A stretch of DNA of 64,000 nt. Source: Paenibacillus tyrphae (GTDB lineage: Bacteria > Bacillota > Bacilli > Paenibacillales > NBRC-103111). The notes below the pieces were generated by a model, which did no database searches, was not told where the DNA came from, and saw only the letters and a list, made by a program, of their open reading frames with translations. Both the position numbers and the translations under genes were made by a program. The stretch is from positions 1 through 64,000 of the forward strand of contig NZ_JAMZAW010000019.1 of the NCBI RefSeq assembly GCF_024158745.1, read 5' to 3'. Each line of letters starts with the position of its first letter. Positions within the stretch are counted from its first letter, which is position 1. This document shows, piece after piece, positions 32,914 through 41,587 of this stretch.

Positions 32914-34469
32914 GCGGCGTGAAAGTGGAAATGCGCGGCATCACCAAGCGGTTTCCAGGCATCGTTGCCAACGACGGTATCAGCTTGACGCTCCGGCAAG
33001 GCGAGATTCTCGCCCTGCTCGGCGAGAACGGTGCAGGCAAATCGACGCTGATGAACATTTTGTTCGGACTGTATCAGCCGGACGAGGGGGAAATCCTCAT
33101 CAACGGCGAGCCGGTGGCGATCGTCAATCCGAAAACGGCCATTCAGCTCGGTCTCGGCATGGTGCACCAGCACTTTAAGCTCGTGGAGCCTTTCACGGTG
33201 GCGGAAAATATTATTCTCGGGCAGGAGACGAGGCAGGGACTCCAAGTCGATTACGGAAAAGCGGCGCGCCAAGTGTCCGAGCTGTCCGCCCGATACGGAC
33301 TGCGCGTCGATCCGCGTGCGCGGGTAAGAGACATCTCCGTCGGCATGCAGCAGCGCGTCGAAATCCTGAAGACGCTGTATCGGGGGGCGGACATCCTCAT
33401 TTTCGACGAGCCGACCGCTGTGCTGACGCCACAGGAAATTCGCGAGATGATGGACATCATGCGCAAGCTGGTGGCCGAGGACAAGTCGATCATTCTGATC
33501 ACGCACAAGCTGAAGGAAATCATGGCGATCGCGGATCGCGTCACCGTCATCCGCCGCGGCAAGGTCATCGATACGCTCGCCGTCAAGGACACGAACCCGG
33601 ACGAGCTTGCGGCCAAAATGGTCGGCCGGGAAGTCTCCTTCCGGCTCGATAAGAAGCCTGCCGCCATTGGTGCGCCGGTCCTGAGCGTAGAGAACGTGAC
33701 CTCCCGAGGGCCCGGCGGCCTGTCCGTGCTCAGCGGCGTCACCTTCGAGGTGCGCGCCGGGGAAATTCTCGGTATCGCCGGCGTCGACGGCAACGGCCAG
33801 AGCGAGCTGATCGAAGCGCTGACCGGGCTGCGCGGGATCGACGGCGGCCGCATCGCGCTCGGCGGCCGGGAGATCGCGAACCGCTCGCCCCGCGACATCG
33901 CGGAGGCGGGGCTGGGGCACATCCCCGAGGACCGGCATAAGCGCGGGCTCGTGCTGGATTTCTCGATGAGCGAGAACATGGTGCTCAAGACATACTATAC
34001 CTCCGCCTACAACCGCGGAGGCTTTCTCGACTATGCCGCGATCGACCGTCAGGCGCAGCGGCTGATCGCCGAATTCGACGTGCGGACGCCGGGCCTCCGC
34101 ACTCCGGCGCGGTCGCTGTCGGGCGGCAACCAGCAGAAGGCGATCATCGCGCGCGAGATCGATCTGAACCCGGATCTGCTGATCGCGGCGCAGCCGACGC
34201 GCGGGCTCGATGTCGGAGCGATCGAGTTCATCCATAAGCGCCTGCTGGAGCAGCGGGACAAAGGCAAAGCCGTATTGCTCCTCTCGCTGGAGCTGGACGA
34301 GATTCTGAAGCTGTCCGACCGCATCGCCGTCATCTATGAAGGCCGCATCGTCGGGGAAACCGACCCGGATCACACGTCCGACCGCGAGCTCGGGCTGATG
34401 ATGTCCGGCTCCGGGCGCGCTGCCGAAGCGGCAGCTCCTTCAACCTCCGGAGGTGAAAAGCATGGCTAA
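32910..34469 (+). CDS. ABC transporter ATPase with two nucleotide-binding domains (NupO-like)
   Basis: A 519-residue ATPase with two tandem ABC domains. The first has Walker A LGENGAGKST, signature DISVGMQQRVEILKTLYRGA, and Walker B ILIFDEPTAVL. The second has GVDGNGQSELIEALTG, a diverged Walker A lacking the GK(S/T) core, and SGGNQQKAIIAREI. This double-domain, degenerate-second-site design is typical of sugar and nucleoside importers of the BMP family. The ATG overlaps the nupN stop and the 3' end overlaps the permease start by 8 bp. Confidence 0.9.
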   Translation: MSGVKVEMRGITKRFPGIVANDGISLTLRQGEILALLGENGAGKSTLMNILFGLYQPDEGEILINGEPVAIVNPKTAIQLGLGMVHQHFKLVEPFTVAENIILGQETRQGLQVDYGKAARQVSELSARYGLRVDPRARVRDISVGMQQRVEILKTLYRGADILIFDEPTAVLTPQEIREMMDIMRKLVAEDKSIILITHKLKEIMAIADRVTVIRRGKVIDTLAVKDTNPDELAAKMVGREVSFRLDKKPAAIGAPVLSVENVTSRGPGGLSVLSGVTFEVRAGEILGIAGVDGNGQSELIEALTGLRGIDGGRIALGGREIANRSPRDIAEAGLGHIPEDRHKRGLVLDFSMSENMVLKTYYTSAYNRGGFLDYAAIDRQAQRLIAEFDVRTPGLRTPARSLSGGNQQKAIIAREIDLNPDLLIAAQPTRGLDVGAIEFIHKRLLEQRDKGKAVLLLSLELDEILKLSDRIAVIYEGRIVGETDPDHTSDRELGLMMSGSGRAAEAAAPSTSGGEKHG

Positions 34470-35538
34470 AGCCATTCGTGTCATGACCAAGGATTCGGCG
34501 CTCGTTCCGCTGGTCGCCATCGTGCTTGGGCTGCTGGTCGGCGCCCTGATCATGCTGGCCGGCGGCTATAATCCGCTCTCCGCCTACGCGTCGCTGATCG
34601 AGAAGGTCGTCGGCGATCCGTACAGCATCGGAGAGACCGTCCGCGAGATTACCCCGCTCCTGCTGACCGGGCTGTCGGTCGCCTTCGCGTTCCGGACGGG
34701 TCTGTTTAATATTGGCGGCGAAGGGCAGTTTATTATGGGCATGACCGGGGCCACCTGGATCGGCGTCAAGCTGACCCTGCCGTTCTGGCTTCATGCGCCG
34801 CTTGCCATCGTAACAGGGGCTGTGCTCGGGGGATTGTGGGGAGGCATCGCCGGGTACCTGAAAGCGCGGCGCGGCGTCAATGAGGTGATTACGACGATCA
34901 TGCTGAACTGGATTGCGCTGTATTTCGGCAATTACATTATCAGCCGCTATTTGCTTCAGCCCGGCCAGCAGCGCTCGCATCTGATTCACGACACCGCCTC
35001 GATCAGTCTGAACGCGCTCAGCGCGATATTCGGCAACGCCCGGCTGCATCTCGGCATTCCGATTGCGCTGCTCGCCGCCGTCGCGTTCTATGTCCTCCTG
35101 TGGAAGACACGCCAAGGCTACGAGCTTCGCGCAGTCGGACACAGCCCGTCTGCGGCGGAGTACGCCGGGATGAACGTGAACGCGGGCATCGTGCGGTCGA
35201 TGTTTATCGGCGGGGTCTTCGCCGGGCTTGCCGGAGTGTTCGAGGTACTCGGCGTCTTCCACTACCAAGTGATCAGCGCCGCATCGCCCGGCTACGGCTT
35301 CGACGGCATCGCCGTCGCGCTGCTCGGCGGCAACCATCCGCTCGGCGTCGTGCTCGCCGCGGTCTTGTTCGGCACGCTGACGTACGGTTCGGCCGGGATG
35401 AGCTTCGGCGCGGATGTGCCGCCGGAAATCATCCGCGTGATCATCGGCACCGTCATCTTCTTCGTCGCCTCGCACGGGATCATCCGCTGGCTATTGAAGC
35501 CGCTGCGGGCCGGGCGCAAGCCGGGGGAGGTGGCCTAA
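34462..35538 (+). CDS. Nucleoside ABC permease (NupP-like)
   Basis: A 358-residue integral membrane permease of the BPD_transp_2 (LivH/RbsC-like) family. About eight to ten helices are seen. ATG 34462 is chosen over GTG 34453 because GGAGGTG lies seven bases ahead. The motif RRGVNEVITTIMLNWIALY is typical of the nucleoside subgroup. It is the first of a permease pair. Confidence 0.88.
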   Translation: MAKAIRVMTKDSALVPLVAIVLGLLVGALIMLAGGYNPLSAYASLIEKVVGDPYSIGETVREITPLLLTGLSVAFAFRTGLFNIGGEGQFIMGMTGATWIGVKLTLPFWLHAPLAIVTGAVLGGLWGGIAGYLKARRGVNEVITTIMLNWIALYFGNYIISRYLLQPGQQRSHLIHDTASISLNALSAIFGNARLHLGIPIALLAAVAFYVLLWKTRQGYELRAVGHSPSAAEYAGMNVNAGIVRSMFIGGVFAGLAGVFEVLGVFHYQVISAASPGYGFDGIAVALLGGNHPLGVVLAAVLFGTLTYGSAGMSFGADVPPEIIRVIIGTVIFFVASHGIIRWLLKPLRAGRKPGEVA

Positions 35539-35542
35539 GCGG

Positions 35543-36505
35543 ATGGATGCGCTTCGCATTCTCGGCGAGTTAATCCATACGACGCTCGTCTTCTCGACCG
35601 CGCTTATTTTTACGGCCATGGGCGGCATCTTCTCCGAACGCTCCGGGGTCGTCAACATCGGCCTGGAGGGCCTGATGATCTCCGGCGCATTCGCCTCCGC
35701 CGTCGCGGCCTGGTACGCCGAGCAGGCGGGCTTCGCGGACGGCGCGCCTTGGATCGGCCTCTTGGCGGCCATCCTGATCAGCATGCTCGTCTCGCTCATT
35801 CACGCGGTCGCCTCGATCACCTTCAAAGCCGATCAAGTCGTCAGCGGCGTCGTCATTAACTTTCTGGCCGCCGGATTTACGGTCTATCTCGTCAAAATTT
35901 TGTTCGCAGGCTCCGGACAGACGGAAACGCTGAACGCCGTGTTTCACAATGTCGCCATTCCCGGACTGGCGTCCGTTCCACTGCTTGGCTACGGCGTATT
36001 CACCGCTTACCCGACGACGTATTTGGCCTTGGCTGCCGTCGCTCTAGGCTGGTACGTGCTGTTCAAAACCCCGTTCGGGCTGCGCCTGCGCGCGGTCGGC
36101 GAGCATCCGGGAGCCGCGGACACGCTCGGTGTGAACGTTACCCGCATGCGATATATCGGGGTGCTGCTGAGCGGCGCGTTAGGCGGGCTCGGCGGCGCGA
36201 CGATCACGCTCACGACGACGAGCAACTTCTCGCACAACACGATTTCGGGGCAGGGCTTCATTGCGCTGGCCGCGATGATTTTCGGCAAATGGCATCCGTA
36301 CGGCGCCTTGGGAGCGGCGATCTTCTTCGGCTTCGCGCAAGCGATCCGAAACTTTGTGCAGCTGTTCCCGGTCTCCCAAGCAATTCCGATGGAGTTTATC
36401 TACATGCTCCCCTACATTCTTACGATTCTGGTGCTGACGGGTGCCGTCGGCCGCGCCTATCCCCCCGCGTCGCTCGGTGAGCCGTACGACCCGGGCAAGC
36501 GTTAA
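35543..36505 (+). CDS. Nucleoside ABC permease (NupQ-like)
   Basis: A 320-residue permease of the same family as the previous gene, starting 4 bp after its stop. Motifs include GIFSERSGVVNIGLEGLMISGAF (~29-51), FKADQVVSGVVINFLAAGFTVYL and GQGFIALAAMIFGKWHPYGAL. It completes the nup-type importer and is followed by a terminator. Confidence 0.88.
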   Translation: MDALRILGELIHTTLVFSTALIFTAMGGIFSERSGVVNIGLEGLMISGAFASAVAAWYAEQAGFADGAPWIGLLAAILISMLVSLIHAVASITFKADQVVSGVVINFLAAGFTVYLVKILFAGSGQTETLNAVFHNVAIPGLASVPLLGYGVFTAYPTTYLALAAVALGWYVLFKTPFGLRLRAVGEHPGAADTLGVNVTRMRYIGVLLSGALGGLGGATITLTTTSNFSHNTISGQGFIALAAMIFGKWHPYGALGAAIFFGFAQAIRNFVQLFPVSQAIPMEFIYMLPYILTILVLTGAVGRAYPPASLGEPYDPGKR

Positions 36506-36520
36506 GCGAGGCAGCAAAAA

Positions 36521-36577
36521 GCCGCATTCCCTGCGCTGCGATCGTTGCTGCGATCCGCACAGCCGGGATGCGGCTTT
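36521..36577 (+). terminator. Terminator of the nup operon
   Basis: GCCGCATTCC and GGGATGCGGC pair (one G-U) across a looped region that itself contains a small CTGCG hairpin, then CTTTCC follows. Confidence 0.65.
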
Positions 36578-36610
36578 CCAATTAAGACTGCATTCCATGC
36601 AGGCAGAGTG

Positions 36611-36811
36611 TTGAGAAAGTGGTCAAACAGGATTATAGAGGTTACGATGGGGTAGGGTATCCACTTCCGACCGCTGTTGTCATCGGGAAATTTGATTAGA
36701 AGCCGCTTAGTAGCGGACATTTCCCGAAGACAAAGGCGGCCGCTATCGCTTCTCCAGTGGATACCCCACCTCCGTATGCTTCTCTATTTGGGTCAAAATC
36801 CTCTTTCTCAA
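36611..36811. repeat. 201-bp palindromic repeat, family 2, copy b
   Basis: This is an inverted, near-identical copy of 10997-11198, ending in TTGAGAAAG and CTTTCTCAA. It lies 31 bp before the family 1 copy at 36843. A 25-bp sequence, GACTGCATTCCATGCAGGCAGAGTG, precedes it at 36586-36610; a close copy (23 of 25) at 36818-36842 precedes the next repeat. Confidence 0.8.
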
Positions 36812-36842
36812 CAGCCTGACTGCATCTCATGCAGGCAGAGTA

Positions 36843-37033
36843 TTGAGAAACCCTAGAAGTAGAAAATCTCAGACAAATAGAGGTGGGGTATATCCCGTAA
36901 GAGTTTACGTACGCCTTTGAAACCCGTGAAAATACCGCAAATTCTAATCAAGTTCACGGGTTTCAAGAGCGGCTGGAGGGATATACCTCACCGGCATATG
37001 CAGAGAATTTTATACGCGAAGCGGGTTTCTCAA
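36843..37033. repeat. 191-bp palindromic repeat, family 1, copy b
   Basis: This is the inverted copy of 9411-9601 and has exactly the same length. Its ends are TTGAGAAACCC and GGGTTTCTCAA (perfect 11-bp inverted ends). The internal GGTGGGGTATATCCC arm is retained. No gene is inside. Confidence 0.8.
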
Positions 37034-37091
37034 CAAGCTCATTGCATTCCATGGAGCCTGGGAATGTCCGCTCCATGATCGGAAAGCCCGT

Positions 37092-37562
37092 TCACCCGGC
37101 CGCAAGCCGCTTGATCAGGACGATAGCTTCCGACGCACCTTCGCCCTCGCCTCCGGGCTCCAACCGAAGCTCATCCACCAATGCCTGCAGCAAATACAGG
37201 CCGATCGGCGAGTCTTCGAGACGCTCCAAGGCCTCCACCCCCTCCTGCGGCAGCTTCACGGGACGCAGCGCTTCCCCGAACGTAACATCCGGCGAATCCG
37301 TTCCAATCCGGATCTGGAGCTCCGTCTCCCTCAGCGTGAACACCAGCCGCAGCATCGGCAGCTGTTCTCTGTCGCCGGCTTGCAGGATCGCATAATTGCA
37401 CGCTTCGGTTACCGCTACCTTCAAGTCCTCGATCGCTTCGTACGACAACCCTACCCGGACGGCCACGCCGTACAGCGCCAAACGGACCGTGACCAGATCG
37501 TCCGCCCGGAGCGGCACACACAAGACAACGGTTTTCGAGCCGGCCTCCGTTTGCCCCTTCAT
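37092..37562 (-). CDS. Divergent RsbW-like GHKL protein
   Basis: A 156-residue protein related to RsbW: VRLALYGVAVRVGLSYEAIEDLKVAVTEACNYA matches RsbW, including the N-box Asn. The nucleotide-binding G1 box (DxGxG) is not present; the equivalent reads GTDSPDVTFG, and GGLGI has become SPIGLYLL. It may bind partners without ATP turnover. It overlaps the RsbV-like gene by 4 bp. No sigma factor follows. It could compete with RsbW for RsbV or SigB. Confidence 0.75.
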   Translation of the reverse strand: MKGQTEAGSKTVVLCVPLRADDLVTVRLALYGVAVRVGLSYEAIEDLKVAVTEACNYAILQAGDREQLPMLRLVFTLRETELQIRIGTDSPDVTFGEALRPVKLPQEGVEALERLEDSPIGLYLLQALVDELRLEPGGEGEGASEAIVLIKRLAAG

Positions 37563-37894
37563 AGTCCGCCCCCTTCAATCGTCAGGTAACGGGACAACCC
37601 AGTCATGTCGAACAGCCGCCGGATTTTGGCCGGCACTTCCTGTACGGCAAACGACGCCTCCTCCGGCTGCCGTTTCTTAAGGACGGAGACGAAAATCCCG
37701 ATCCCCGTGCTGTCAATGTAAGTCAACTCCCGCAAGTTCAGCTTGAGCGGCACCGTCCGCTGACCCGCCAGCGGCTCCACGACGGAACGGAATTGCTCAG
37801 CCGTGCTCAAATCAAGCTCGCCGGATAAGAACAACACGTTCGCTTCCGGCGTATTCAGCACTTTGACATGGAACTTCTGCGCGTCTCTGTCCAT
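37559..37894 (-). CDS. RsbV-like STAS-domain protein
   Basis: A 111-residue STAS protein with the phospho-acceptor context IDSTGIGIFV intact (Ser ~62). It closely resembles RsbV at 26213 in FxxxVLxxxxANVLFLSGELDLS and IRRLFDMTGLSRYL. It is followed by the degenerate RsbW-like gene (4-bp overlap), making a second partner-switching pair without a sigma factor. No SigB-type promoter is seen in front. Confidence 0.85.
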   Translation of the reverse strand: MDRDAQKFHVKVLNTPEANVLFLSGELDLSTAEQFRSVVEPLAGQRTVPLKLNLRELTYIDSTGIGIFVSVLKKRQPEEASFAVQEVPAKIRRLFDMTGLSRYLTIEGGGL

Positions 37895-37982
37895 CCGCTT
37901 TTACCTCCCCCTGAATCAATTATTATTTGTAGAATAGCAGATTTTAGGAAGTTTTTCACGGCACTCCGCGGAGAAGCCTGCT

Positions 37983-38008
37983 GATTCACCGAAAAGCTGC
38001 GGGGGTAA
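37983..38008 (+). promoter_or_regulatory. SigB-type promoter before the small membrane peptide
   Basis: GATTCA (37983-37988), a 14-bp spacer, and GGGTAA (38003-38008). The -35 differs by one base from GTTTCA. It lies 54 bp before the small gene. Confidence 0.55.
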
Positions 38009-38061
38009 TCATCACTAACGAGGCGCCCGATAATTTCAGCTCAGACAAGGAGTGATTGAAG

Positions 38062-38220
38062 ATGGATCCTATGAAAAGCGTGGACATCGAGAAGAAAAGC
38101 GTCGAGAAACGGATGGATTCCGGTATGGTCGCTTCCACCTTCATCAAATACGCGGCTTACGTGGTCATCTTTTTCGGCTTTCTCTATTTCCTGGTCCGTT
38201 ACGTGCTGCCCATGCTCTAA
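38062..38220 (+). CDS. Small single-pass membrane protein, probable stress gene
   Basis: A 52-residue protein. The N-terminal half is charged (MDPMKSVDIEKKSVEKRMD); the C-terminal half is one membrane helix (AAYVVIFFGFLYFLVRYVL). AAGGAG lies about ten bases before ATG 38062. A SigB-type promoter precedes it and a terminator with six T bases follows, so it is a complete transcription unit. No family is recognised. Confidence 0.65.
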   Translation: MDPMKSVDIEKKSVEKRMDSGMVASTFIKYAAYVVIFFGFLYFLVRYVLPML

Positions 38221-38238
38221 TCCGCTGCGTCACGACAC

Positions 38239-38268
38239 GCGCACCGGCTCCGCCGCGTGCGCTTTTTT
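38239..38268 (+). terminator. Terminator of the small membrane gene
   Basis: GCGCAC and GTGCGC flank an inner CGG/CCG pair, followed by TTTTTT at 38263-38268. Confidence 0.75.
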
Positions 38269-38281
38269 GCGGTATCGGCGT

Positions 38282-38968
38282 CTATCTTGTCCGTTCCTCC
38301 CAGATGATGTTGATGGAAGCGGTCCCTCCGGCGGAAAAATTGAATTTAATCCCGTAGCTGTCGCCCGGTTTGATGACAATTGCCGAAGCAAAGTCGAAAA
38401 TATTCGTGGTATTGGCCGAAAAAGATCTCGTGGCCATAACAGTCCCGCCGGTAAGATCGATTCCTGAACCACCGGCCGATCTAAAGGTCGTGGTTGTCGA
38501 ATTGCTAAAATTGCTGTTTAAGTTATAGATCGTGTTCGTCGTAAGAGTTCCGGCTATCGTTCCGTTGCGAATATCCCGTTGGTTCGTTACATTGTTTAAC
38601 GTTGCCAGCGTCACCAAGGAAATAGCCAAATCGACGGAGGAGCCGGCCGGATTGGTCAACACGGCAACGATATTCTGGTTATTGCCGGCAGTTAAAAAAT
38701 CGGTCGTCGAGCCGAATACCTTGCCGGTAATCGTCGTAATCGAACGCAAATCGTTAATGTTCGAAACGTTGACCGGAACGCTGGAGCTATTGACAATGGT
38801 GGCCTGAAGCGGATTCTTTGAGTTACTGAAAATAGAATTATTTAAAAATGACGCCACCATCTCCGGTTCGCCGACTCCCACCAGATCCCGAAGCATATTT
38901 AGTTCCTGCTGCCGTAAGTCAGCCTCCTGTTGTTTCAGATGGAGCAGCTGTTTTACCAAATCCTTCAT
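38282..38968 (-). CDS. Protein with coiled-coil head and Asn/Thr/Ser-rich beta body
   Basis: A 228-residue protein that I do not recognise. Residues ~1-32 are a coiled coil (DLVKQLLHLKQQEADLRQQELNML). Residues ~45-200 are rich in Asn, Ser and Thr with a beta-strand rhythm (IVNSSSVPVNVSNINDL and TNTIYNLNSNFSNSTTTTF), ending in GDSYGIKFNFSAGGTASINIIW. There is no signal peptide. ATG 38968 is seven bases after GAGGAG. The composition suits a spore-coat/exosporium or fibre-like protein, but this is speculative. It is flanked by terminators, so it is monocistronic. Confidence 0.6.
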   Translation of the reverse strand: MKDLVKQLLHLKQQEADLRQQELNMLRDLVGVGEPEMVASFLNNSIFSNSKNPLQATIVNSSSVPVNVSNINDLRSITTITGKVFGSTTDFLTAGNNQNIVAVLTNPAGSSVDLAISLVTLATLNNVTNQRDIRNGTIAGTLTTNTIYNLNSNFSNSTTTTFRSAGGSGIDLTGGTVMATRSFSANTTNIFDFASAIVIKPGDSYGIKFNFSAGGTASINIIWEERTR

Positions 38969-39082
38969 GTAGAAACTCCTCTTTCCATAGTAAGATGGGA
39001 GAAGAAATTGAGGACGCAAGAGCGATTTTGGTGCTTTCTAAATTTATTCCGTCAGGTCAAGTTTTCATGCATGAAGAACAAA

Positions 39083-39109
39083 TAAAGGTCGGAAAAAATC
39101 CGACCTTTA
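39083..39109 (-). terminator. Terminator of the DUF4309 gene
   Basis: TAAAGGTCGGA and TCCGACCTTTA form an 11-bp perfect stem with a 5-base A loop. It lies between two minus-strand genes. Confidence 0.65.
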
Positions 39110-39145
39110 CCCCTATCGTTTTTCAGTTGTATCGTATCCTCCGGG

Positions 39146-39733
39146 TCAATCGGTTGCCGTATGGAAATAATGAACGGACAGCAGCTTCCCGGTGCGCTCG
39201 TCCAAGAACAGCTTGAGCGCCCGCTGGCCCCGCTTGTAGACGATCCCGTCCTCGCCCGTCCAATCCGGCGTGCCAAGCGTCTGGCGCAGCGTGTCCGCCT
39301 TCATCTCCAGCATCTTGCCGTCAATCTCGATCGTGCCCGCCTGAACGGGAACCATGACGTATTGGACAAACTGATCATACAGGCCGATCCGGCAATCATC
39401 GTATACGAAGATGCGCTCGTCCTTGAACAGAGGATCGGTTTCCTCGGCATTCGGCTTGCCTTTCATTTCGTAAAGCGTTTTCAGATCGTCCGTAACCGCG
39501 ATACCGTTGACCCGCTCCAGCGGCCATTTGACCGGCTCTCCGATCTCGGCTCCGGTTCCGGATTCTTCATAGACAGCGGTATTTACGGTGAGCGTCTGTT
39601 CCGTTGCCGCCAGCGCAGACGGATAAGAAAGCTTGTCCAATGCCGCAGGCGAATCTTCGGCGGAGCTCCAGGAAGCCCCGGTCAGTCCGATTGCAGCCGC
39701 GCCGATCAACCACCATTTGCTTAACCGTTTCAT
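39146..39733 (-). CDS. Secreted DUF4309 (YjgB-type) protein
   Basis: A 195-residue protein with a signal peptide (MKRLSKWWLIGAAAIGLTGASWSSA). Two conserved stretches fit DUF4309: MKGKPNAEETDPLFKDERIF and LGTPDWTGEDGIVYKRGQRALKLFLDERTGKLLSVHYF. The family includes Bacillus YjgB and has no established activity. The ATG is set at 39733; an upstream Met lacks a better ribosome site. It is followed by a terminator. Confidence 0.7.
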   Translation of the reverse strand: MKRLSKWWLIGAAAIGLTGASWSSAEDSPAALDKLSYPSALAATEQTLTVNTAVYEESGTGAEIGEPVKWPLERVNGIAVTDDLKTLYEMKGKPNAEETDPLFKDERIFVYDDCRIGLYDQFVQYVMVPVQAGTIEIDGKMLEMKADTLRQTLGTPDWTGEDGIVYKRGQRALKLFLDERTGKLLSVHYFHTATD

Positions 39734-39787
39734 TGGAATCACCTCTCCCGTGTTGTGTCAGACAACGGATCGAGTTCAGACGTTTAT

Positions 39788-40129
39788 TTATTGATGTAAA
39801 ATGACATTCTCATCTACGGCAATGACAAGGCGTCCGCTTGCCATCTCCTTCTCGTAGTATTCGACCGCCGACATGGACAGCCCGAGAGACAGCAGCTTTT
39901 CCCGCAGCGCCATGCCCTCGCATTTGTACAGCGGCGCTACCGTATGCGCCATCGTTTCTCCCACGAACCCGATCCGGCTTGTATACTTGGGCTTAAACAT
40001 CTCCTCCGTCCGCACGTTCTCATGAGCCAAAATTTGAATCTGATCCACGCCGCGGCCAGCCGATTGAAAATCGCGGACCGCCTGCTTCACTTCCTGCTCG
40101 CCCTTGGCTACTACGATCGAATGATACAT
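39788..40129 (-). CDS. YflT-type general stress protein
   Basis: A 113-residue protein of the heat-induced YflT/GSP17M family: a VVAKGEQEVKQAVRDFQSAGRGVDQIQILAHE start and EYYEKEMASGRLVIAVD end. A second member is at 49725. GAAGGAGG lies before ATG 40129. It begins 40 bp after glgC on the same strand; the SigB-like promoter before glgC could therefore drive both. Confidence 0.8.
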   Translation of the reverse strand: MYHSIVVAKGEQEVKQAVRDFQSAGRGVDQIQILAHENVRTEEMFKPKYTSRIGFVGETMAHTVAPLYKCEGMALREKLLSLGLSMSAVEYYEKEMASGRLVIAVDENVILHQ

Positions 40130-40168
40130 CGGAAACGCCTCCTTCAGTCGATAGTATGATCAAGCTTC

Positions 40169-41350
40169 TTACCGGACGTGCTCCAGCTGAAGCTGCCCGA
40201 TCGGCATGTACACTTTCGGCTTTTTGCCGCTTTGCTTCATGACCATTTCCGCATCGCCGATGACGGCGATCGAGGACTTCGACAAGCTTCCGACGGTGGC
40301 CCCGTCCATCAGGACCGCGCCTTCTCCGATGATCGCGTTGCGGGCGAATACGCCCCGTCCGATATGCGCATTCGGCATCACGATGCAGTTGCGGAGCACG
40401 CTGCCCCGCCCGACATACACGTCGTGCGAGATGACCGAGCGTTCCACTTGGCCGAAAATATGGCTGTTGCCGGCGACCAGCGAATACGTGACGCGGGCCG
40501 AAGGATCGACGTAGGAATGTCCTGCTACGCAAGCGGGCGTATGCATCGGCCAAGCGGCTTCGCTGCAGCGGAATCGCGGCTGCTCGCCGATCAGATCCAT
40601 ATGCGCTTCCCACAAGCTCTCTACGGTTCCGACATCGCGCCAATAGCCTTCGTACGAGTAGGCGTACAGCTTGCCGCCGGAGCGCAGCATGGCCGGTATG
40701 ACGTCTTTGCCGAAGTCCCGGGAGGACTGCGGATCGCGCGCGTCGCCGTCCAGCATCCGTTTCAAATAAGACCATTTGAATATATAGATGCCCATCGAGG
40801 CGAGATTGCTTTTCGGCTGGGCCGGCTTTTCCGCAAATTCAACGACCCGCCCTTGGCTGTCCGTTCGCATAATGCCGAAGCGGCGGGCTTCCTCCCATGC
40901 GACCGGCGTTACCGCAATCGTCGCATCGGCCCTGCTGTCCTCATGCTGCTTCAGCATCCGCCGATAATCCATCCGATATATATGATCGCCCGACAAGATC
41001 AGCACGTGCTCCGGTTCGTGCCGCCGGATGAACGCTTGATTCTTGTACACCGCATCCGCCGTACCTGCATATTCGCTGTCCTGCGGCGGCAGCAGGGTTA
41101 CACCGTCCGCTGCGTTCGACCAGAGCGCCCCGCTGCCGATGTGTTCATGCAGGGATGCGGCTTGATATTGGGTCACGACACCAACCGAGCGGATCCCCGA
41201 ATTTTTGCAATTGCTCAAGCCAAAATCGATGATCCGGTAAGCACCGCCGAAATGAACCGCCGGTTTCGCTTTGGATGCGGTCAACACGCCCAACCGACGG
41301 CCTTCCCCGCCGGCAAGCAGCAAAGCTACACATGCTTGGGAATTCATCAT
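40169..41350 (-). CDS. Glucose-1-phosphate adenylyltransferase (GlgC)
   Basis: A 393-residue ADP-glucose pyrophosphorylase. The nucleotidyltransferase domain has [34 protein letters not shown] (~10-43), [15 protein letters not shown] (~113-127), and EFAEKP (~171-176). The C-terminal part is a left-handed beta-helix. It makes ADP-glucose for glycogen-like polymer synthesis. No other glg genes adjoin it, which is unusual since glgC normally sits with glgA and glgD. GAGAGGTG lies eight bases before ATG 41350. A SigB-like promoter is 58 bp ahead and yflT follows. Confidence 0.87.
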   Translation of the reverse strand: MMNSQACVALLLAGGEGRRLGVLTASKAKPAVHFGGAYRIIDFGLSNCKNSGIRSVGVVTQYQAASLHEHIGSGALWSNAADGVTLLPPQDSEYAGTADAVYKNQAFIRRHEPEHVLILSGDHIYRMDYRRMLKQHEDSRADATIAVTPVAWEEARRFGIMRTDSQGRVVEFAEKPAQPKSNLASMGIYIFKWSYLKRMLDGDARDPQSSRDFGKDVIPAMLRSGGKLYAYSYEGYWRDVGTVESLWEAHMDLIGEQPRFRCSEAAWPMHTPACVAGHSYVDPSARVTYSLVAGNSHIFGQVERSVISHDVYVGRGSVLRNCIVMPNAHIGRGVFARNAIIGEGAVLMDGATVGSLSKSSIAVIGDAEMVMKQSGKKPKVYMPIGQLQLEHVR

Positions 41351-41407
41351 TTCACCTGCACCTCTCTGTTGGTCTAGTGTTTCGTCGCTTTCGTTCGATA
41401 CCTATGA

Positions 41408-41433
41408 TTAACCAGGCGCCCGGTCTATGAAAC
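41408..41433 (-). promoter_or_regulatory. SigB-like promoter before glgC-yflT
   Basis: On the minus strand GTTTCA (41433-41428), a 14-bp spacer, then GGTTAA (41413-41408). The -10 differs by one base from the other copies. Confidence 0.45.
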
Positions 41434-41587
41434 ATAAACTGGCAGCTTTCATAGCAAGAACCGGTCGTTTTTCCGGGTGGGTTGAACGGATCGTTTGATA
41501 ACCTATAAAGCGGTACCAATATGAAAGAGACGCCCCTATAAAAGGAACGTCTCCTCCTGCACGACGCAGGTATTTTGGCGGTGCCCG

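Noticed and set aside
32865..34373. 502-residue minus-strand open frame opposite the nup ATPase
   Set aside because: The plus strand carries intact Walker and signature motifs; the opposite frame has none.
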